Positions 27,362 through 35,664 are shown, counted from the first letter of the stretch. The stretch is 64,000 nucleotides of DNA from Bacteroidales bacterium (GCA_017544005.1 JAFYEZ010000013.1:17742-81741), one strand, 5' to 3'. Made by a program: numbers and translations. The notes: a model not told the origin generated them from the letters alone.

Positions 27362-28156
27362 ATGAGACGGATTCTTTTTGCGCTGGCGGTGCTGCTCGTA
27401 GCGGCGTGCCATCCCCATCCGGCCGGACCGGTTGCCCTGCAAACCGGAGACCTTCTTTTTACGGGGCTTCCGATGGGATATCTGCCCGGCGCGGAGCACA
27501 ATCCGCCGGTGGATTCCATCACCTGCGCAGGGGATTCACTCAATCTGATCCATGTCTCCATCCTGGAGGTGGAAGGCGATTCCACCTGGGTGATCGACGC
27601 CACCCTCAAACGCGGTGTGGCGCGCTATCCGCTGGCCGATTTCCTGACCGACTTTACCCTGAGTGAGGGCGGCCTGCCCTGGTTCATCGTCGCCCGGCTC
27701 TCGTCGTCGGCAGCTTCCGCTGCCTCCGCTTCTGCGGATAATGCCGGTTGTTCTGCGACTTTTACCGTTTCCAGCGGGAATTCTGCCGGTAGCACCTCTG
27801 CTTCCTTTTCCTCTGCTCCGGCCGATGCCCCCGATGCGCTCGAGCGCTACGTGGCCCGTGCTCGCGAGCTTTGCGGTCAGCCCTATGATGTCGCGTTCAA
27901 GCCCGACAACGGCGCCCTCTACTGCTCCGAGTTGGTTCGCGAATCCTATGTCACCGCCGCCGGCGACACCCTCTTCCCGGAGGCCGCCATCGATTGGCGC
28001 AACGCCGCCGGCGAGGTCGCTCCCTACTGGACCTGGCTCTTCAACCTGATCGGCGCCGACCTTCCCTCCGGTTCCGGCACCCTTCCTGCCTCGCTCCTTG
28101 CCTCCCCGCAGCTACAGATTCTTGCCTCCGGCCCCGGCGTCATCTGGCGTCCCTGA
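27362..28156 (+). CDS. YiiX/YebB-like NlpC/P60-type cysteine peptidase lipoprotein
   Basis: 264 residues. Lipoprotein signal RRILFALAVLLVAACHPH. The permuted NlpC/P60 fold of the YiiX family is indicated by the GDLLFTGLP strand, the His in LIHVSILEV (about residue 63) and the catalytic Cys in ALYCSELVRE (about residue 187). Between them, residues about 114-158 are almost pure Ser/Ala/Gly/Thr (SSSAASAASASADNAG), a low-complexity insert not seen in typical members. The family acts on amide bonds of peptidoglycan or lipid-linked groups; the substrate is unknown. The long open frame upstream of this ATG is an antisense shadow of the exporter gene, so the start at 27362, just after the promoter box, is preferred. 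Confidence 0.8.
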   Translation: MRRILFALAVLLVAACHPHPAGPVALQTGDLLFTGLPMGYLPGAEHNPPVDSITCAGDSLNLIHVSILEVEGDSTWVIDATLKRGVARYPLADFLTDFTLSEGGLPWFIVARLSSSAASAASASADNAGCSATFTVSSGNSAGSTSASFSSAPADAPDALERYVARARELCGQPYDVAFKPDNGALYCSELVRESYVTAAGDTLFPEAAIDWRNAAGEVAPYWTWLFNLIGADLPSGSGTLPASLLASPQLQILASGPGVIWRP

Positions 28157-28177
28157 CACCCCGCCACTTCCAGCGGA

Positions 28178-28290
28178 GCCTTGGCGGCTAACTATCTCTA
28201 CATCAGTTAGTAACGTAAAGTACTTGTACCCGAAACAGGTACCAGTACTTTGTGCATCGTAAAGACTCTCAACGAGTTAGCCGCCAAGGC
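28178..28290 (+). repeat. Dispersed structured palindrome, copy 1
   Basis: 113 bp. Outer ends GCCTTGGCGGCTAACT (28178-28193) and AGTTAGCCGCCAAGGC (28275-28290) are perfect 16-bp inverted repeats. An inner 14-bp hairpin (28217-28230 with 28238-28251, one mismatch) has loop CGAAACA. Related to 35688-35797 and 42025-42126. It lies in the convergent gap between the YiiX-like and serine-hydrolase genes. Confidence 0.85.
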
Positions 28291-28324
28291 CGAAACGGGA
28301 CGGCCCGAGTCACGCCCCGCGTGC

Positions 28325-29404
28325 CTAGTCTTTGGCCTGGACCAGCATATCCAGGAAGGTGTGGTACTGGCCGTGGGAGGTTTTGCGCTTGTAGACGGCG
28401 TCGGTCTTGAAGGCGACGACCATATCCAGTTCCGGGATGACCGTGATGAACTGGCCCATCGCGCCGCGAGCGCCGTATGCCCCTTTGTACTGCGGCAGAT
28501 AGTCTTTGGAGCGCTTGTCAAAGAGCCACCACATATAGCCGTAGCTGTAGCGAGTCGTCTTGCTGGTGGCGCTGACCTCCTTGAGGGTGGAAACGGGTGT
28601 CGTCATCTTGCTGATCCAATCCTTGGAAATCAACTGCTGCCCATCCCAGTTGCCTTCGCGTAGCATCAGGTAGCCCAGGCGGGCCATGTCGCGAACGGAG
28701 AGATAGAAATGGTAAGCCGGATAGATGGAGATCTTCAGGTTGCCGCCCTTCTTCTGTGCCTCGCGGTCCCAGTCCTGCATCCCGATGGGAATGGCCAGGT
28801 CTTCGCCCAGGATGTCATAGATATTCTTGCCGGTCTTCATTTCCAGCACGAAACCCGCGACATTGAAGTCCCAGTTGTTGTAAACGAAATACTGGCCGGG
28901 CTTCTTGGAGCCGCGCTCCGGTTTTTTGTCGGAGTCGCCCGGATTGGAGGCGGGATGGTAGCAGCCACTGCGGGCGGTAATCAGGTCATAGACCGTAGCT
29001 TTCTTCTCGATGGGAAGCAGTCCTCCGATATCATCGAGCCCGAGATCCTCGATTGTCTGTGAGAGATCAATCGTGCCGTTTTCCACATATTTGCCGTAGA
29101 GCATGGACAACACGCTTTTGCGGCAGGAGGCCAGGTAGCTCAGACGGTCCAGCGCTCCGAACGAATAAATCATCTCACCACCGACAATCACCGCCACGCC
29201 GGTAGCACGGGTGCTGTCAATCAGATAGTTGGTAATCTCATCGAGGGCCTCTTTGGAGAAGCCGTACTTTTCCGGTTTTACCTTTTTCCAGCCGTTTTCA
29301 GCGGAAGGATAGATAGTGGCTTTGTCCGTCTGGGCATCTACTACGGGAGCGCCCAGCAGCATCAGGACCGCTACGGCGGCCAGGACGAGGAAACTCTTTT
29401 TCAT
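28325..29404 (-). CDS. Beta-lactamase-family serine hydrolase, exported
   Basis: 359 residues. Signal peptide KKSFLVLAAVAVLMLLGAPVVDA-type. The fold is shown by the SxxK motif in LASCRKSVLSM, the YxN motif in YNNWDFN and a C-terminal GQFITVIPELDMVVAFKTD strand. It is closest to the esterase/D-aminopeptidase-like group rather than true beta-lactamases. The start overlaps the stop of the dipeptide epimerase gene by 4 bp, so the two are coupled; together they suggest handling of D-amino-acid-containing peptides, perhaps murein fragments, outside the cytoplasm. Confidence 0.87.
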   Translation of the reverse strand: MKKSFLVLAAVAVLMLLGAPVVDAQTDKATIYPSAENGWKKVKPEKYGFSKEALDEITNYLIDSTRATGVAVIVGGEMIYSFGALDRLSYLASCRKSVLSMLYGKYVENGTIDLSQTIEDLGLDDIGGLLPIEKKATVYDLITARSGCYHPASNPGDSDKKPERGSKKPGQYFVYNNWDFNVAGFVLEMKTGKNIYDILGEDLAIPIGMQDWDREAQKKGGNLKISIYPAYHFYLSVRDMARLGYLMLREGNWDGQQLISKDWISKMTTPVSTLKEVSATSKTTRYSYGYMWWLFDKRSKDYLPQYKGAYGARGAMGQFITVIPELDMVVAFKTDAVYKRKTSHGQYHTFLDMLVQAKD

Positions 29405-30546
29405 AATTTGGTAACGCCGATACCCGGCAGGTCATTCAAGGTTATTTTTCCGTCAACGATTTTCATTCCGCTGAAGCAGTCGTTGGAAATCAGCAGGTTG
29501 CCGTCGAGGTCTGCGAAGTCGACCTTCGGGGCGAGTTGGGCGGCCGCCGATACGGCGCAGCTGGTTTCCGTGGTGCAGCCGATCATCACGCCCATACCGA
29601 GGCCGCGGGCGGTGTCGATCATCCGGAGCGCTTCCCGCAGGCCGGTGCACTTGATCAGCTTGATGTTGATGCCGGTGAAAACGCCGTGCAGCCGGGCCAC
29701 ATCCTTCCAGCGCTGGCACGATTCGTCGGCGATGGTGGGCAGCGGGCTGCGCTCGGTGACCCAGGCCATGTCGTCTATGACGGTCTTGGGCATCGGCTGT
29801 TCCACGAACTTGACGTCCCGTTCAGCGAGCCAGCCGATCATATCCAGCGCATAGCGCTTGTCCTTCCAGCCCTGGTTGGCGTCCACCACGATAGGTTTGT
29901 CGGTGACGCTGCGGATGGTCTCCACGATCATCTTGTCATCCTTTTCCGTGGAGCCCAGCTTGACCTTCAATATCTTATAAGGGGCGGCTTCCAGCGTCTT
30001 GGTGACAATCACCTCGGGGGTGTCCATCCCGATGGTGTAAGAGGTGCAGGGGGTCTTGTCAGCCGAGAATCCCCAGATCCGGTGGAGCGGCTGCCCCAGC
30101 AGTTTGCCGATCAGGTCGTTGAGGGCGATATCGATGCCGCACTTGGGACAGGACATCCCTTCCGCGAGCGAGTCCACGTAGCCCAGGATGGCGTCGGTCT
30201 CGAACGGGTCGGAGAACTGCGAAAGATCCACCTTGTCGAGGAAAGCCGTGGCCGTCTCCAGCGTCTGGCCGACCATATAGGGCGGCAGTGCCGATTCGCC
30301 GTAGCCGGTCACCCCGTCGTAGGAGATTTCCACCAGGATGACGGTGGTCGTGTCGCGGGAGAATCCGGAACTGGTAAAAGTATGCTGAAGCTCAACGATA
30401 TAAGGATAGTACCGCAGGGAGAGTTTGCCACCCTTGCCAGCCCGTTTGCCGACTCCGCTGCCGCCCGCACAGGAGAGCAGTGCGGGGGAAACCGCCGCCG
30501 CAGCCGCCGCAGCGGCCGACAACTTCAGGAATTCACGCCTTCGCAT
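29401..30546 (-). CDS. Dipeptide epimerase (enolase superfamily) with Tat lipoprotein signal
   Basis: 381 residues. Enolase-superfamily muconate-lactonizing subgroup: KVKLGS with the catalytic Lys, metal ligands in VVDANQGW, KFVEQPM and IADESCQRW, and the second Lys in INIKLIKC. This set fits L-Ala-D/L-Glu-type dipeptide epimerases used in murein peptide recycling. The N-terminus RRREFLKLSAAAA has a twin-arginine motif followed by a hydrophobic stretch and LLSC, so it should be folded in the cytoplasm and exported as a lipoprotein. That is odd for an enzyme usually found in the cytoplasm. It leads a two-gene unit with a serine hydrolase. Confidence 0.85.
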   Translation of the reverse strand: MRRREFLKLSAAAAAAAAVSPALLSCAGGSGVGKRAGKGGKLSLRYYPYIVELQHTFTSSGFSRDTTTVILVEISYDGVTGYGESALPPYMVGQTLETATAFLDKVDLSQFSDPFETDAILGYVDSLAEGMSCPKCGIDIALNDLIGKLLGQPLHRIWGFSADKTPCTSYTIGMDTPEVIVTKTLEAAPYKILKVKLGSTEKDDKMIVETIRSVTDKPIVVDANQGWKDKRYALDMIGWLAERDVKFVEQPMPKTVIDDMAWVTERSPLPTIADESCQRWKDVARLHGVFTGINIKLIKCTGLREALRMIDTARGLGMGVMIGCTTETSCAVSAAAQLAPKVDFADLDGNLLISNDCFSGMKIVDGKITLNDLPGIGVTKL

Positions 30547-30567
30547 AGTCGCTAGGGTTATTTGCTA

Positions 30568-30575
30568 CAAATATA
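30568..30575 (-). promoter_or_regulatory. Promoter -7 box (TATATTTG) for the epimerase-hydrolase unit
   Basis: Matches TAnnTTTG, 22 nt before the ATG at 30546. The palindrome centred at 30604.5 lies 36.5 nt upstream of its last G. Confidence 0.55.
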
Positions 30576-30594
30576 ACGAAAAACCATCGACTCT

Positions 30595-30614
30595 GATACA
30601 TATTATTATGTATC
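30595..30614. promoter_or_regulatory. Palindromic operator GATACATA-N4-TATGTATC between divergent promoters
   Basis: A perfect 8-bp inverted repeat with a 4-nt spacer. Its centre is 38.5 nt upstream of the last G of the kinase -7 box (about -42.5 from the predicted start) and 36.5 nt from that of the epimerase. A near-identical site occurs at 35645-35664 with the same 38.5-nt spacing. A probable binding site for the LuxR-type regulator encoded at 32430-33074. Confidence 0.7.
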
Positions 30615-30635
30615 CGCGTTCCGGTTTTTTCTGCG

Positions 30636-30643
30636 TACTTTTG
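30636..30643 (+). promoter_or_regulatory. Promoter -7 box (TACTTTTG) for the kinase-regulator operon
   Basis: Matches TAnnTTTG and ends 7 nt before the ATG at 30650, predicting a leader of about 3 nt. No good -33 box; the operator palindrome occupies that position, as expected for an activated promoter. Confidence 0.6.
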
Positions 30644-30649
30644 CAAGGT

Positions 30650-32437
30650 ATGCGGAAAGTCCTCGTCATCACCCTGATATTCCTTGCGGTCGCCCTTAGC
30701 GGCAGCGCGCGGGACTGGTATGCAGAGGCGGAGGAACTCTACTATGCCAACCGCTATCCGGAAGCCATCCGGGTGGCGCAGGAGGGGGCTTCGCAGAGCG
30801 GCATCACGGAGGAGCAGGCCGTCGAGTTCTGGTCCATCCTGGGCAGCTGCTACGCGCGGCTCGGGGCTTTCGATAAGGCGGCGGAGTATATGATCCGCTG
30901 CTACCGCTACGACAAGGCGCAGGGCGAGCAGAAAGGCTTGACCTCTTCGCTGATCAATCTGGCCTCGATGTATGTCTATGCCGGCGAGCCGCAACTGGCG
31001 CTCGATTATGCCCTGGAGGCCATCGCCAACGAGCAGATGCTGGACCGTCCGGACAAACTGGCCATGGCCTACGGAAAGGCTTGCGACGTCTATCATGCCC
31101 TTGGGGCGGACAGCACCGCACTTCATTTCGCAGACCGGGCCGTAGCGATTGCACAGCAACAGAACAACCGTCTTAGACAAGCTATCCGGAGGAGCCAGCG
31201 AGCCTATCCGCTCAGTGCATTAGGCCGGCACGAGGCTGCGCTCGCTGACCTCCGCTTTTCCGAGGATGTTTTCCGGGACAATGACGCCCGGCAATCCCTC
31301 GCTATCGTCTGTTTCCAGCTGGCCCAGGAATATGGGCGGAAAGGTGGATCCAAGACGCTGGAACAGAAATATCTGCAAGAGGCGGCAACCCTCGCGCGGG
31401 CATTGAATGACCAGCCTCTGCTGCAAAAGATCTGCAGCCGCCTGGCCGCATCGCTGCGCGAAAGCCATCCGGCGGAAGCCTACGGTTATCTGGAAGAGGC
31501 GGCCCGTCTTCAGGGAGAAATCGCGGACAGCAAACGCAACAATGCACTCGAACTGTTCAATGTGGAATATGAAACCGCCCGGCGGGAAGCGACCATCGCC
31601 GCCCAGCAGGAAGATATCGCCCACAAACGGCTCCAACGGGATATCCTTCTGATTCTTCTCCTGCTGCTGGTTGCAGCCGCCTGCGTCACCGTCGTCTTCG
31701 CCGTACGGCAACACCGCAGCGAACGTCGGCTTCGACAGAGCAACGCCCAGAAAGACTTCCTGCTGAAGGTTATTTCCCACGATATCCACTCCCCCGCCGT
31801 GGCGCAATTGCGCGGGATTCAGATGATCCGCGAAAGTGCAGCCACCCTCACCCCCGGACAGATGAACGATGTTTTCCTGCAGTTGGAGCGGCAGGCGGAA
31901 TCCGAAGTGGAACTGATCGATAACGTCCTTCGCTGGGCCAAACGCAAAGTGGGCAACGGGGCCACCGAATCTGTCCGCTTCTCTCTCCCCGAACTGGTCC
32001 GCGAAACCCTTACGCAATATGCAGGCGCAGCCGAACTCAAGGAGATCCGCCTTTCGCTGGAATCCCCGGAAGAGGTCTCCGTCTGCACCAACCGCAATAA
32101 TCTGGCGCTCGTACTGCGCAACCTGCTTTCGAATGCCGTCAAGTTCTCCTATCGAGGCGGTGACGTCCTGGTCCGGATCGAGCCGAACGCGGAGGGTGCC
32201 GCCGTTTCAGTGGTTGATCACGGCGTCGGTATTCCCCAGGACAAGCTCGCTCGAATCTTCAACGCCGACTCCACCTGGCGACGCGCCGGCACCGACGGCG
32301 AACCCAGCAACGGACTCGGACTGGCGGTCAGCCGCGACCTGATTGAGGAGAGCGGCGGCAAACTTCTCGTGGAGAGCGGCGAGTGCAGCGGCAGCGTCTT
32401 TACCATCCTGATTGTCAACACCCCGGAAAATGGCTGA
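30650..32437 (+). CDS. TPR-containing sensor histidine kinase (FimS-like)
   Basis: 595 residues from MRKVLVITLIFLAVALSGSA, a signal or anchor; upstream in-frame starts lie before the promoter. Residues about 20-310 are tetratricopeptide-like helices (YANRYPEAIRVAQEGASQSG and following), probably periplasmic. A membrane helix follows near 335-357 (ILLILLLLLVAAACVTVVFA). The HisKA helix has the phospho-acceptor in VISHDIHSPA (about residue 376). The ATPase domain has the N box NLLSNAVKFSY, G1 DHGVGIPQDK and G2 GLGLAVSRDL. It overlaps the response regulator by 8 bp. This architecture resembles FimS of Porphyromonas, which controls fimbriae. The signal sensed is unknown. Confidence 0.92.
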   Translation: MRKVLVITLIFLAVALSGSARDWYAEAEELYYANRYPEAIRVAQEGASQSGITEEQAVEFWSILGSCYARLGAFDKAAEYMIRCYRYDKAQGEQKGLTSSLINLASMYVYAGEPQLALDYALEAIANEQMLDRPDKLAMAYGKACDVYHALGADSTALHFADRAVAIAQQQNNRLRQAIRRSQRAYPLSALGRHEAALADLRFSEDVFRDNDARQSLAIVCFQLAQEYGRKGGSKTLEQKYLQEAATLARALNDQPLLQKICSRLAASLRESHPAEAYGYLEEAARLQGEIADSKRNNALELFNVEYETARREATIAAQQEDIAHKRLQRDILLILLLLLVAAACVTVVFAVRQHRSERRLRQSNAQKDFLLKVISHDIHSPAVAQLRGIQMIRESAATLTPGQMNDVFLQLERQAESEVELIDNVLRWAKRKVGNGATESVRFSLPELVRETLTQYAGAAELKEIRLSLESPEEVSVCTNRNNLALVLRNLLSNAVKFSYRGGDVLVRIEPNAEGAAVSVVDHGVGIPQDKLARIFNADSTWRRAGTDGEPSNGLGLAVSRDLIEESGGKLLVESGECSGSVFTILIVNTPENG

Positions 32438-33074
32438 TCCAATCCGCATCCTGTTGGTAGACGACCATCCGCTGATGCTGATGGGTATCCGGGCCATGCT
32501 GGAAGGGCAGACCGACATTGAGATTGTCGGCACGGCGGCGGACGGGGCCAAGGCGCTCGCCATGCTCGCCTCGATGGAACGCCTTCCGAATGTCATGCTG
32601 CTCGACATTATGATGCCCGGCATGGACGGCATCGAACTGGCGCGGCGGATGCGGGCCGAGATGCCCGACGTGTCGCTTCTGGTACTTTCGAGCGACACCT
32701 CACTGGCCACACTGGAGCCACTGCTGAATATCGGCATCGACGGTTTTCTCTCCAAAGGCAGCGACAAGCAGACGATGCTATCCGCCATCCGCAGCGTCGC
32801 CGCCGGCTACGAGTTCTTCGGCACCGACATCGCCCGGCTCATCGAGCGCATCAGTTTTGCCAAGAAGGCCTCCGACAGCCTTTTCACACCGCGGGAGCTG
32901 GATGTCATCCGCCTCAGCTGCAAGGGCCTGCAATACAAGGAAATCGCCGGCCAGCTGGGCATCAAGTATCTGACGGTGGTCACCATCAAAAACAATATCT
33001 TCCGCAAGCTCGGCATCAACAACACGGTGGAGCTGGTGCTTTACGCCATCAAAAAGGAGCTCATCACCCTGTAA
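32430..33074 (+). CDS. LuxR/NarL-family response regulator (FimR-like)
   Basis: 214 residues from MADPIRILLVDDHPLM, whose ATG overlaps the kinase stop (ATGGCTGA). The receiver domain has the acidic pair in VDDHP, the phospho-Asp in NVMLLDIMMPGMDG (about residue 58), the Ser in LVLSSD and the Lys in FLSKGSDK. The LuxR-type helix-turn-helix is at the C-terminus (FTPRELDVIRLSCKGLQYKE and YLTVVTIKNNIFRKLGINNT). As a dimer it should bind inverted repeats such as GATACATA-N4-TATGTATC found before its own operon and before the fimbrillin-like operon. Confidence 0.94.
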   Translation: MADPIRILLVDDHPLMLMGIRAMLEGQTDIEIVGTAADGAKALAMLASMERLPNVMLLDIMMPGMDGIELARRMRAEMPDVSLLVLSSDTSLATLEPLLNIGIDGFLSKGSDKQTMLSAIRSVAAGYEFFGTDIARLIERISFAKKASDSLFTPRELDVIRLSCKGLQYKEIAGQLGIKYLTVVTIKNNIFRKLGINNTVELVLYAIKKELITL

Positions 33075-33090
33075 TCGTTTGAAGCGAAGC

Positions 33091-33120
33091 AAAAAGAAGG
33101 GCGGCCTTGCGGTCGCCCTT
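33091..33120 (-). terminator. Rho-independent terminator after the fimbrillin-like gene
   Basis: AAGGGCG / CGCCCTT stem with inner CC/GG pairs, followed on the minus strand by CTTTTTG. It may also stop the convergent kinase-regulator transcript. Confidence 0.65.
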
Positions 33121-33140
33121 CCTGTTGTCTGCGAAGTGCG

Positions 33141-35435
33141 TTAGTTGTTGATCTTCATGCAGCGTACCGACAAGGCATTACCGCACCCGATCTCCGGTCC
33201 CCATATGTAGGCTCCCCAATCGACGCTATTGTATGTGTGCATAATTTCGACGATAGGAGCAAGGTTGTCATCTGCTTCGTTCATCGTGGAGGGGCTGTCG
33301 TATGCCTTTCTGTCCTGGATGCGCATAAACTGACGATACTTGGTGGTTCCTCCGCTCGTGGACCAATAAAAGCCCGCATAACGGAAGTAATTGTAATATC
33401 CATATCCACGATAGTCGTAATACTGCTGTACAATACCGTGCCCGTCTTCATCAATGTAACCGGCATACGGGAAGTACGCGTCGATATTACCATTGAAATC
33501 AGCATGGAAGAAATTGACTCCGGCATATTTGTCGGTATTCAGTATATAATCCGATTTTTCCCATCCAAGGATATCGTTGTAGCTGCCCATCACGGTCCAT
33601 CCATACGGGCAGGGATCGTCGTTGCTGCTGCTCCAGCGGTCACGGGCCTGCAACTCTTCCCCTTCCGTATAGACCCAATCCATGTTGCCCCAGCCTCCGG
33701 TGCGGTTCGGCTGGATGAAGGTCATCGGGTGAGCGTGCGCATACGCCACGGTGCCGGTTTCTGCAGTGCACTCAACATAGTTCCAGTTGGCGGCATTGGT
33801 GGTATAGATCTGAACCGGATCGTTGTCCGCATAGAGGTTCTTGACACCGCGGAACGGATCCTTGCGGCCGAACTGATAGAGCAGGCCGGCGGTTTCCGTG
33901 CTGCCGACACCGTTGCTGTCTCCGGTCATGTAATCGTAGCTGAAGCCACCGAGGTTTACTTTCATCATGTAGTAGGTGTCCGCATCGTAGTAATCCGTCG
34001 TCGGATTGAACGAAGCGCCGGTGCACCAGATATGCCAGCTCCAGAGGATGTTCCCGGAGCCATCCTTGACGGCGATCAGGGCATTTCCACGCGCGCCGGT
34101 GGTCTTGAAATAGACATAACCGTCATCGTAGATGCCGATACCATTCGTAATGGCGGGATCGGAAACGTCGATGATGTCACCAACCGAAGGAACATTCATG
34201 CCGTTGGCCTTGGACTCCCAGAGGACCTCCGCTGAAACGGCTGTGGAGTTCAGATAATTAAAATCGGTTCCCTTGCAGTTCTTGAACTTGTAGATGCCCG
34301 GCGTGTCGGAAGCCACCACGTAGCAGTTGGCCGTATGGTTCATCGGGCTCAGGTTGGTAGCGGCGGGCGGCGTGGAGGAAGCCGTCCCCTCGAGATTGAC
34401 CGTCAGGCGGTACATCTTGCCGGCCTCGAAAGAGGTGAGCGACGGCAGGGTGATGGTCTTCGTATATTCATCGCCGTTCTCATGATAAGCGGTCACCGTC
34501 CAGGTAGTGGAAGCGGGCTGGTCCTTGATGGAAGCGACCATATAGCAGACCAGCGTGCGGTCGACCGGAAGGTTTATGCCGGTGGAGGTTCCCTCGTTCG
34601 GATTCATATTGCCGAAATAGACATCCAGATAGTCGGAGTTCTTGGTAAGAACCATTGAGGGATCCGCCAGATATCCCCAGTTGCCGTTCGGACCGAAAGA
34701 ATAGCCGGCAGAAGTTTCCAGACGAATACTCTGGATCACGTCGGAAGAGGTGAGGCCGGAAGGAAGGACTGCCGTCAGCTTGATGACCGAATAAAGGTTC
34801 TGCATCGTGGCATTGAGGGTATGCGTGTACGCATTCACCTCAACAATCTGAGCGTTTCCGAAGATGACGTTGCGCTCGCGGACCGGAGTCAGGTCGCCGC
34901 TACTGGTTACATACGGATAACGCTGATTGTCAAAATGGACATACTCCGTTCCTTTCTTGACGCCATAGATGGCGCGGGCCACGTCGATGCGGTCGGTACG
35001 GCCGTTGAAGGGACGGGATGCCCAGTAACCGTCATCTTTCGGCTGGTCCACGTCATCCAACTCCACGGGTTCGAGAACCGGGTAGAACACGAGAATACGC
35101 TCCGCATCAGCGCCAGTGTAGTAGCCCTCAAAGACACCGCTCGCAGTGCCTTCGCCGGATTTGAGGGCGAAATTGTCGATGCTGCGGACCGTTGCCGTGC
35201 TATTGTCTGCGTTGAACGACACGACGGAGACGCTGTCGCCGAGGGTCCAGGTGCATTTGAGGACATTGCCTTCCAGTTCATAGTTCGTACGGGTAGCGTC
35301 GCCCAGATTGGCGGTCAGGGTCATCAGGACGCCCTGGGGATTTTCAGAACCGGTACCTCCGAATTGCTCTTTCGGCTGGCAGGAAACAAGCGCAAGGGCG
35401 GCGACGGCCGCCAAAAGGATAATGGTTTTCTTCAT
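33141..35435 (-). CDS. Fimbrillin-like lipoprotein with C-terminal FISUMP domain
   Basis: 764 residues. Lipoprotein signal KKTIILLAAVAALALVSCQ. The first half (to about residue 350) has the fimbrillin look: ATRTNYELEGNVLKCTWTLG, then GEGTASGVFEG and a first-domain end LTSFEAGKMYRLTVNLEG. The second half holds a FISUMP-type domain with DPCPYGWTVMGSYNDILGW, AGFYWSTSG and the closing CGNALSVRCMKINN. FISUMP domains occur on surface proteins of gut Bacteroidota and Fibrobacter. It is preceded by a 40-codon peptide gene and an operator shared with the two-component system. It probably acts as a surface or fimbria-associated adhesin, controlled by the kinase encoded downstream on the other strand. 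Confidence 0.8.
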   Translation of the reverse strand: MKKTIILLAAVAALALVSCQPKEQFGGTGSENPQGVLMTLTANLGDATRTNYELEGNVLKCTWTLGDSVSVVSFNADNSTATVRSIDNFALKSGEGTASGVFEGYYTGADAERILVFYPVLEPVELDDVDQPKDDGYWASRPFNGRTDRIDVARAIYGVKKGTEYVHFDNQRYPYVTSSGDLTPVRERNVIFGNAQIVEVNAYTHTLNATMQNLYSVIKLTAVLPSGLTSSDVIQSIRLETSAGYSFGPNGNWGYLADPSMVLTKNSDYLDVYFGNMNPNEGTSTGINLPVDRTLVCYMVASIKDQPASTTWTVTAYHENGDEYTKTITLPSLTSFEAGKMYRLTVNLEGTASSTPPAATNLSPMNHTANCYVVASDTPGIYKFKNCKGTDFNYLNSTAVSAEVLWESKANGMNVPSVGDIIDVSDPAITNGIGIYDDGYVYFKTTGARGNALIAVKDGSGNILWSWHIWCTGASFNPTTDYYDADTYYMMKVNLGGFSYDYMTGDSNGVGSTETAGLLYQFGRKDPFRGVKNLYADNDPVQIYTTNAANWNYVECTAETGTVAYAHAHPMTFIQPNRTGGWGNMDWVYTEGEELQARDRWSSSNDDPCPYGWTVMGSYNDILGWEKSDYILNTDKYAGVNFFHADFNGNIDAYFPYAGYIDEDGHGIVQQYYDYRGYGYYNYFRYAGFYWSTSGGTTKYRQFMRIQDRKAYDSPSTMNEADDNLAPIVEIMHTYNSVDWGAYIWGPEIGCGNALSVRCMKINN

Positions 35436-35447
35436 GGTCTTTTCCTC

Positions 35448-35570
35448 CTAGTCGTTGTAAGGGATATCACCACCGTCTCCGAAGTCCGGAGCGGAAAGGC
35501 AGAGTACCTGTTGCGGCCGCACCTCGATCGTCTTGAGTCTGGGTGCAGCATACACTTGTTTGTTTTCCAT
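35448..35570 (-). CDS. Short conserved-type peptide ahead of fimbrillin-like gene
   Basis: 40 residues: MENKQVYAAPRLKTIEV, then RPQQVLCLSAP and an Asp/Gly-rich end. Small proteins of the form MxKKxYxAPxxxxIEV commonly sit beside surface-lipoprotein genes in Bacteroidales; no function is assigned to them that I know. It lies 12 bp before the fimbrillin-like gene and behind a clear promoter, so it is the first gene of that operon. Longer in-frame starts exist upstream but pass through the promoter, so this ATG is preferred. Confidence 0.65.
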   Translation of the reverse strand: MENKQVYAAPRLKTIEVRPQQVLCLSAPDFGDGGDIPYND

Positions 35571-35615
35571 ATGCAATAGGGTCATTAAGAATTTGCAATG
35601 CAGTTTAATGCACGG

Positions 35616-35623
35616 CAAAGGTA
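35616..35623 (-). promoter_or_regulatory. Promoter -7 box (TACCTTTG) for the peptide-fimbrillin operon
   Basis: Matches TAnnTTTG; predicted start about 35612, giving a 41-nt leader to the ATG at 35570. A TTG lies 20 nt upstream of the box. Confidence 0.65.
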
Positions 35624-35644
35624 CCCTCTCCCGCGTGCGCAGGC

Positions 35645-35664
35645 AATACATAATTCTATGTATC
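35645..35664. promoter_or_regulatory. Palindromic operator, second copy (GATACATA-N4-TATGTATT on minus)
   Basis: 15 of the 16 arm positions match the operator at 30595-30614. Its centre is 38.5 nt upstream of the last G of the -7 box, exactly as at the kinase promoter. Confidence 0.7.
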
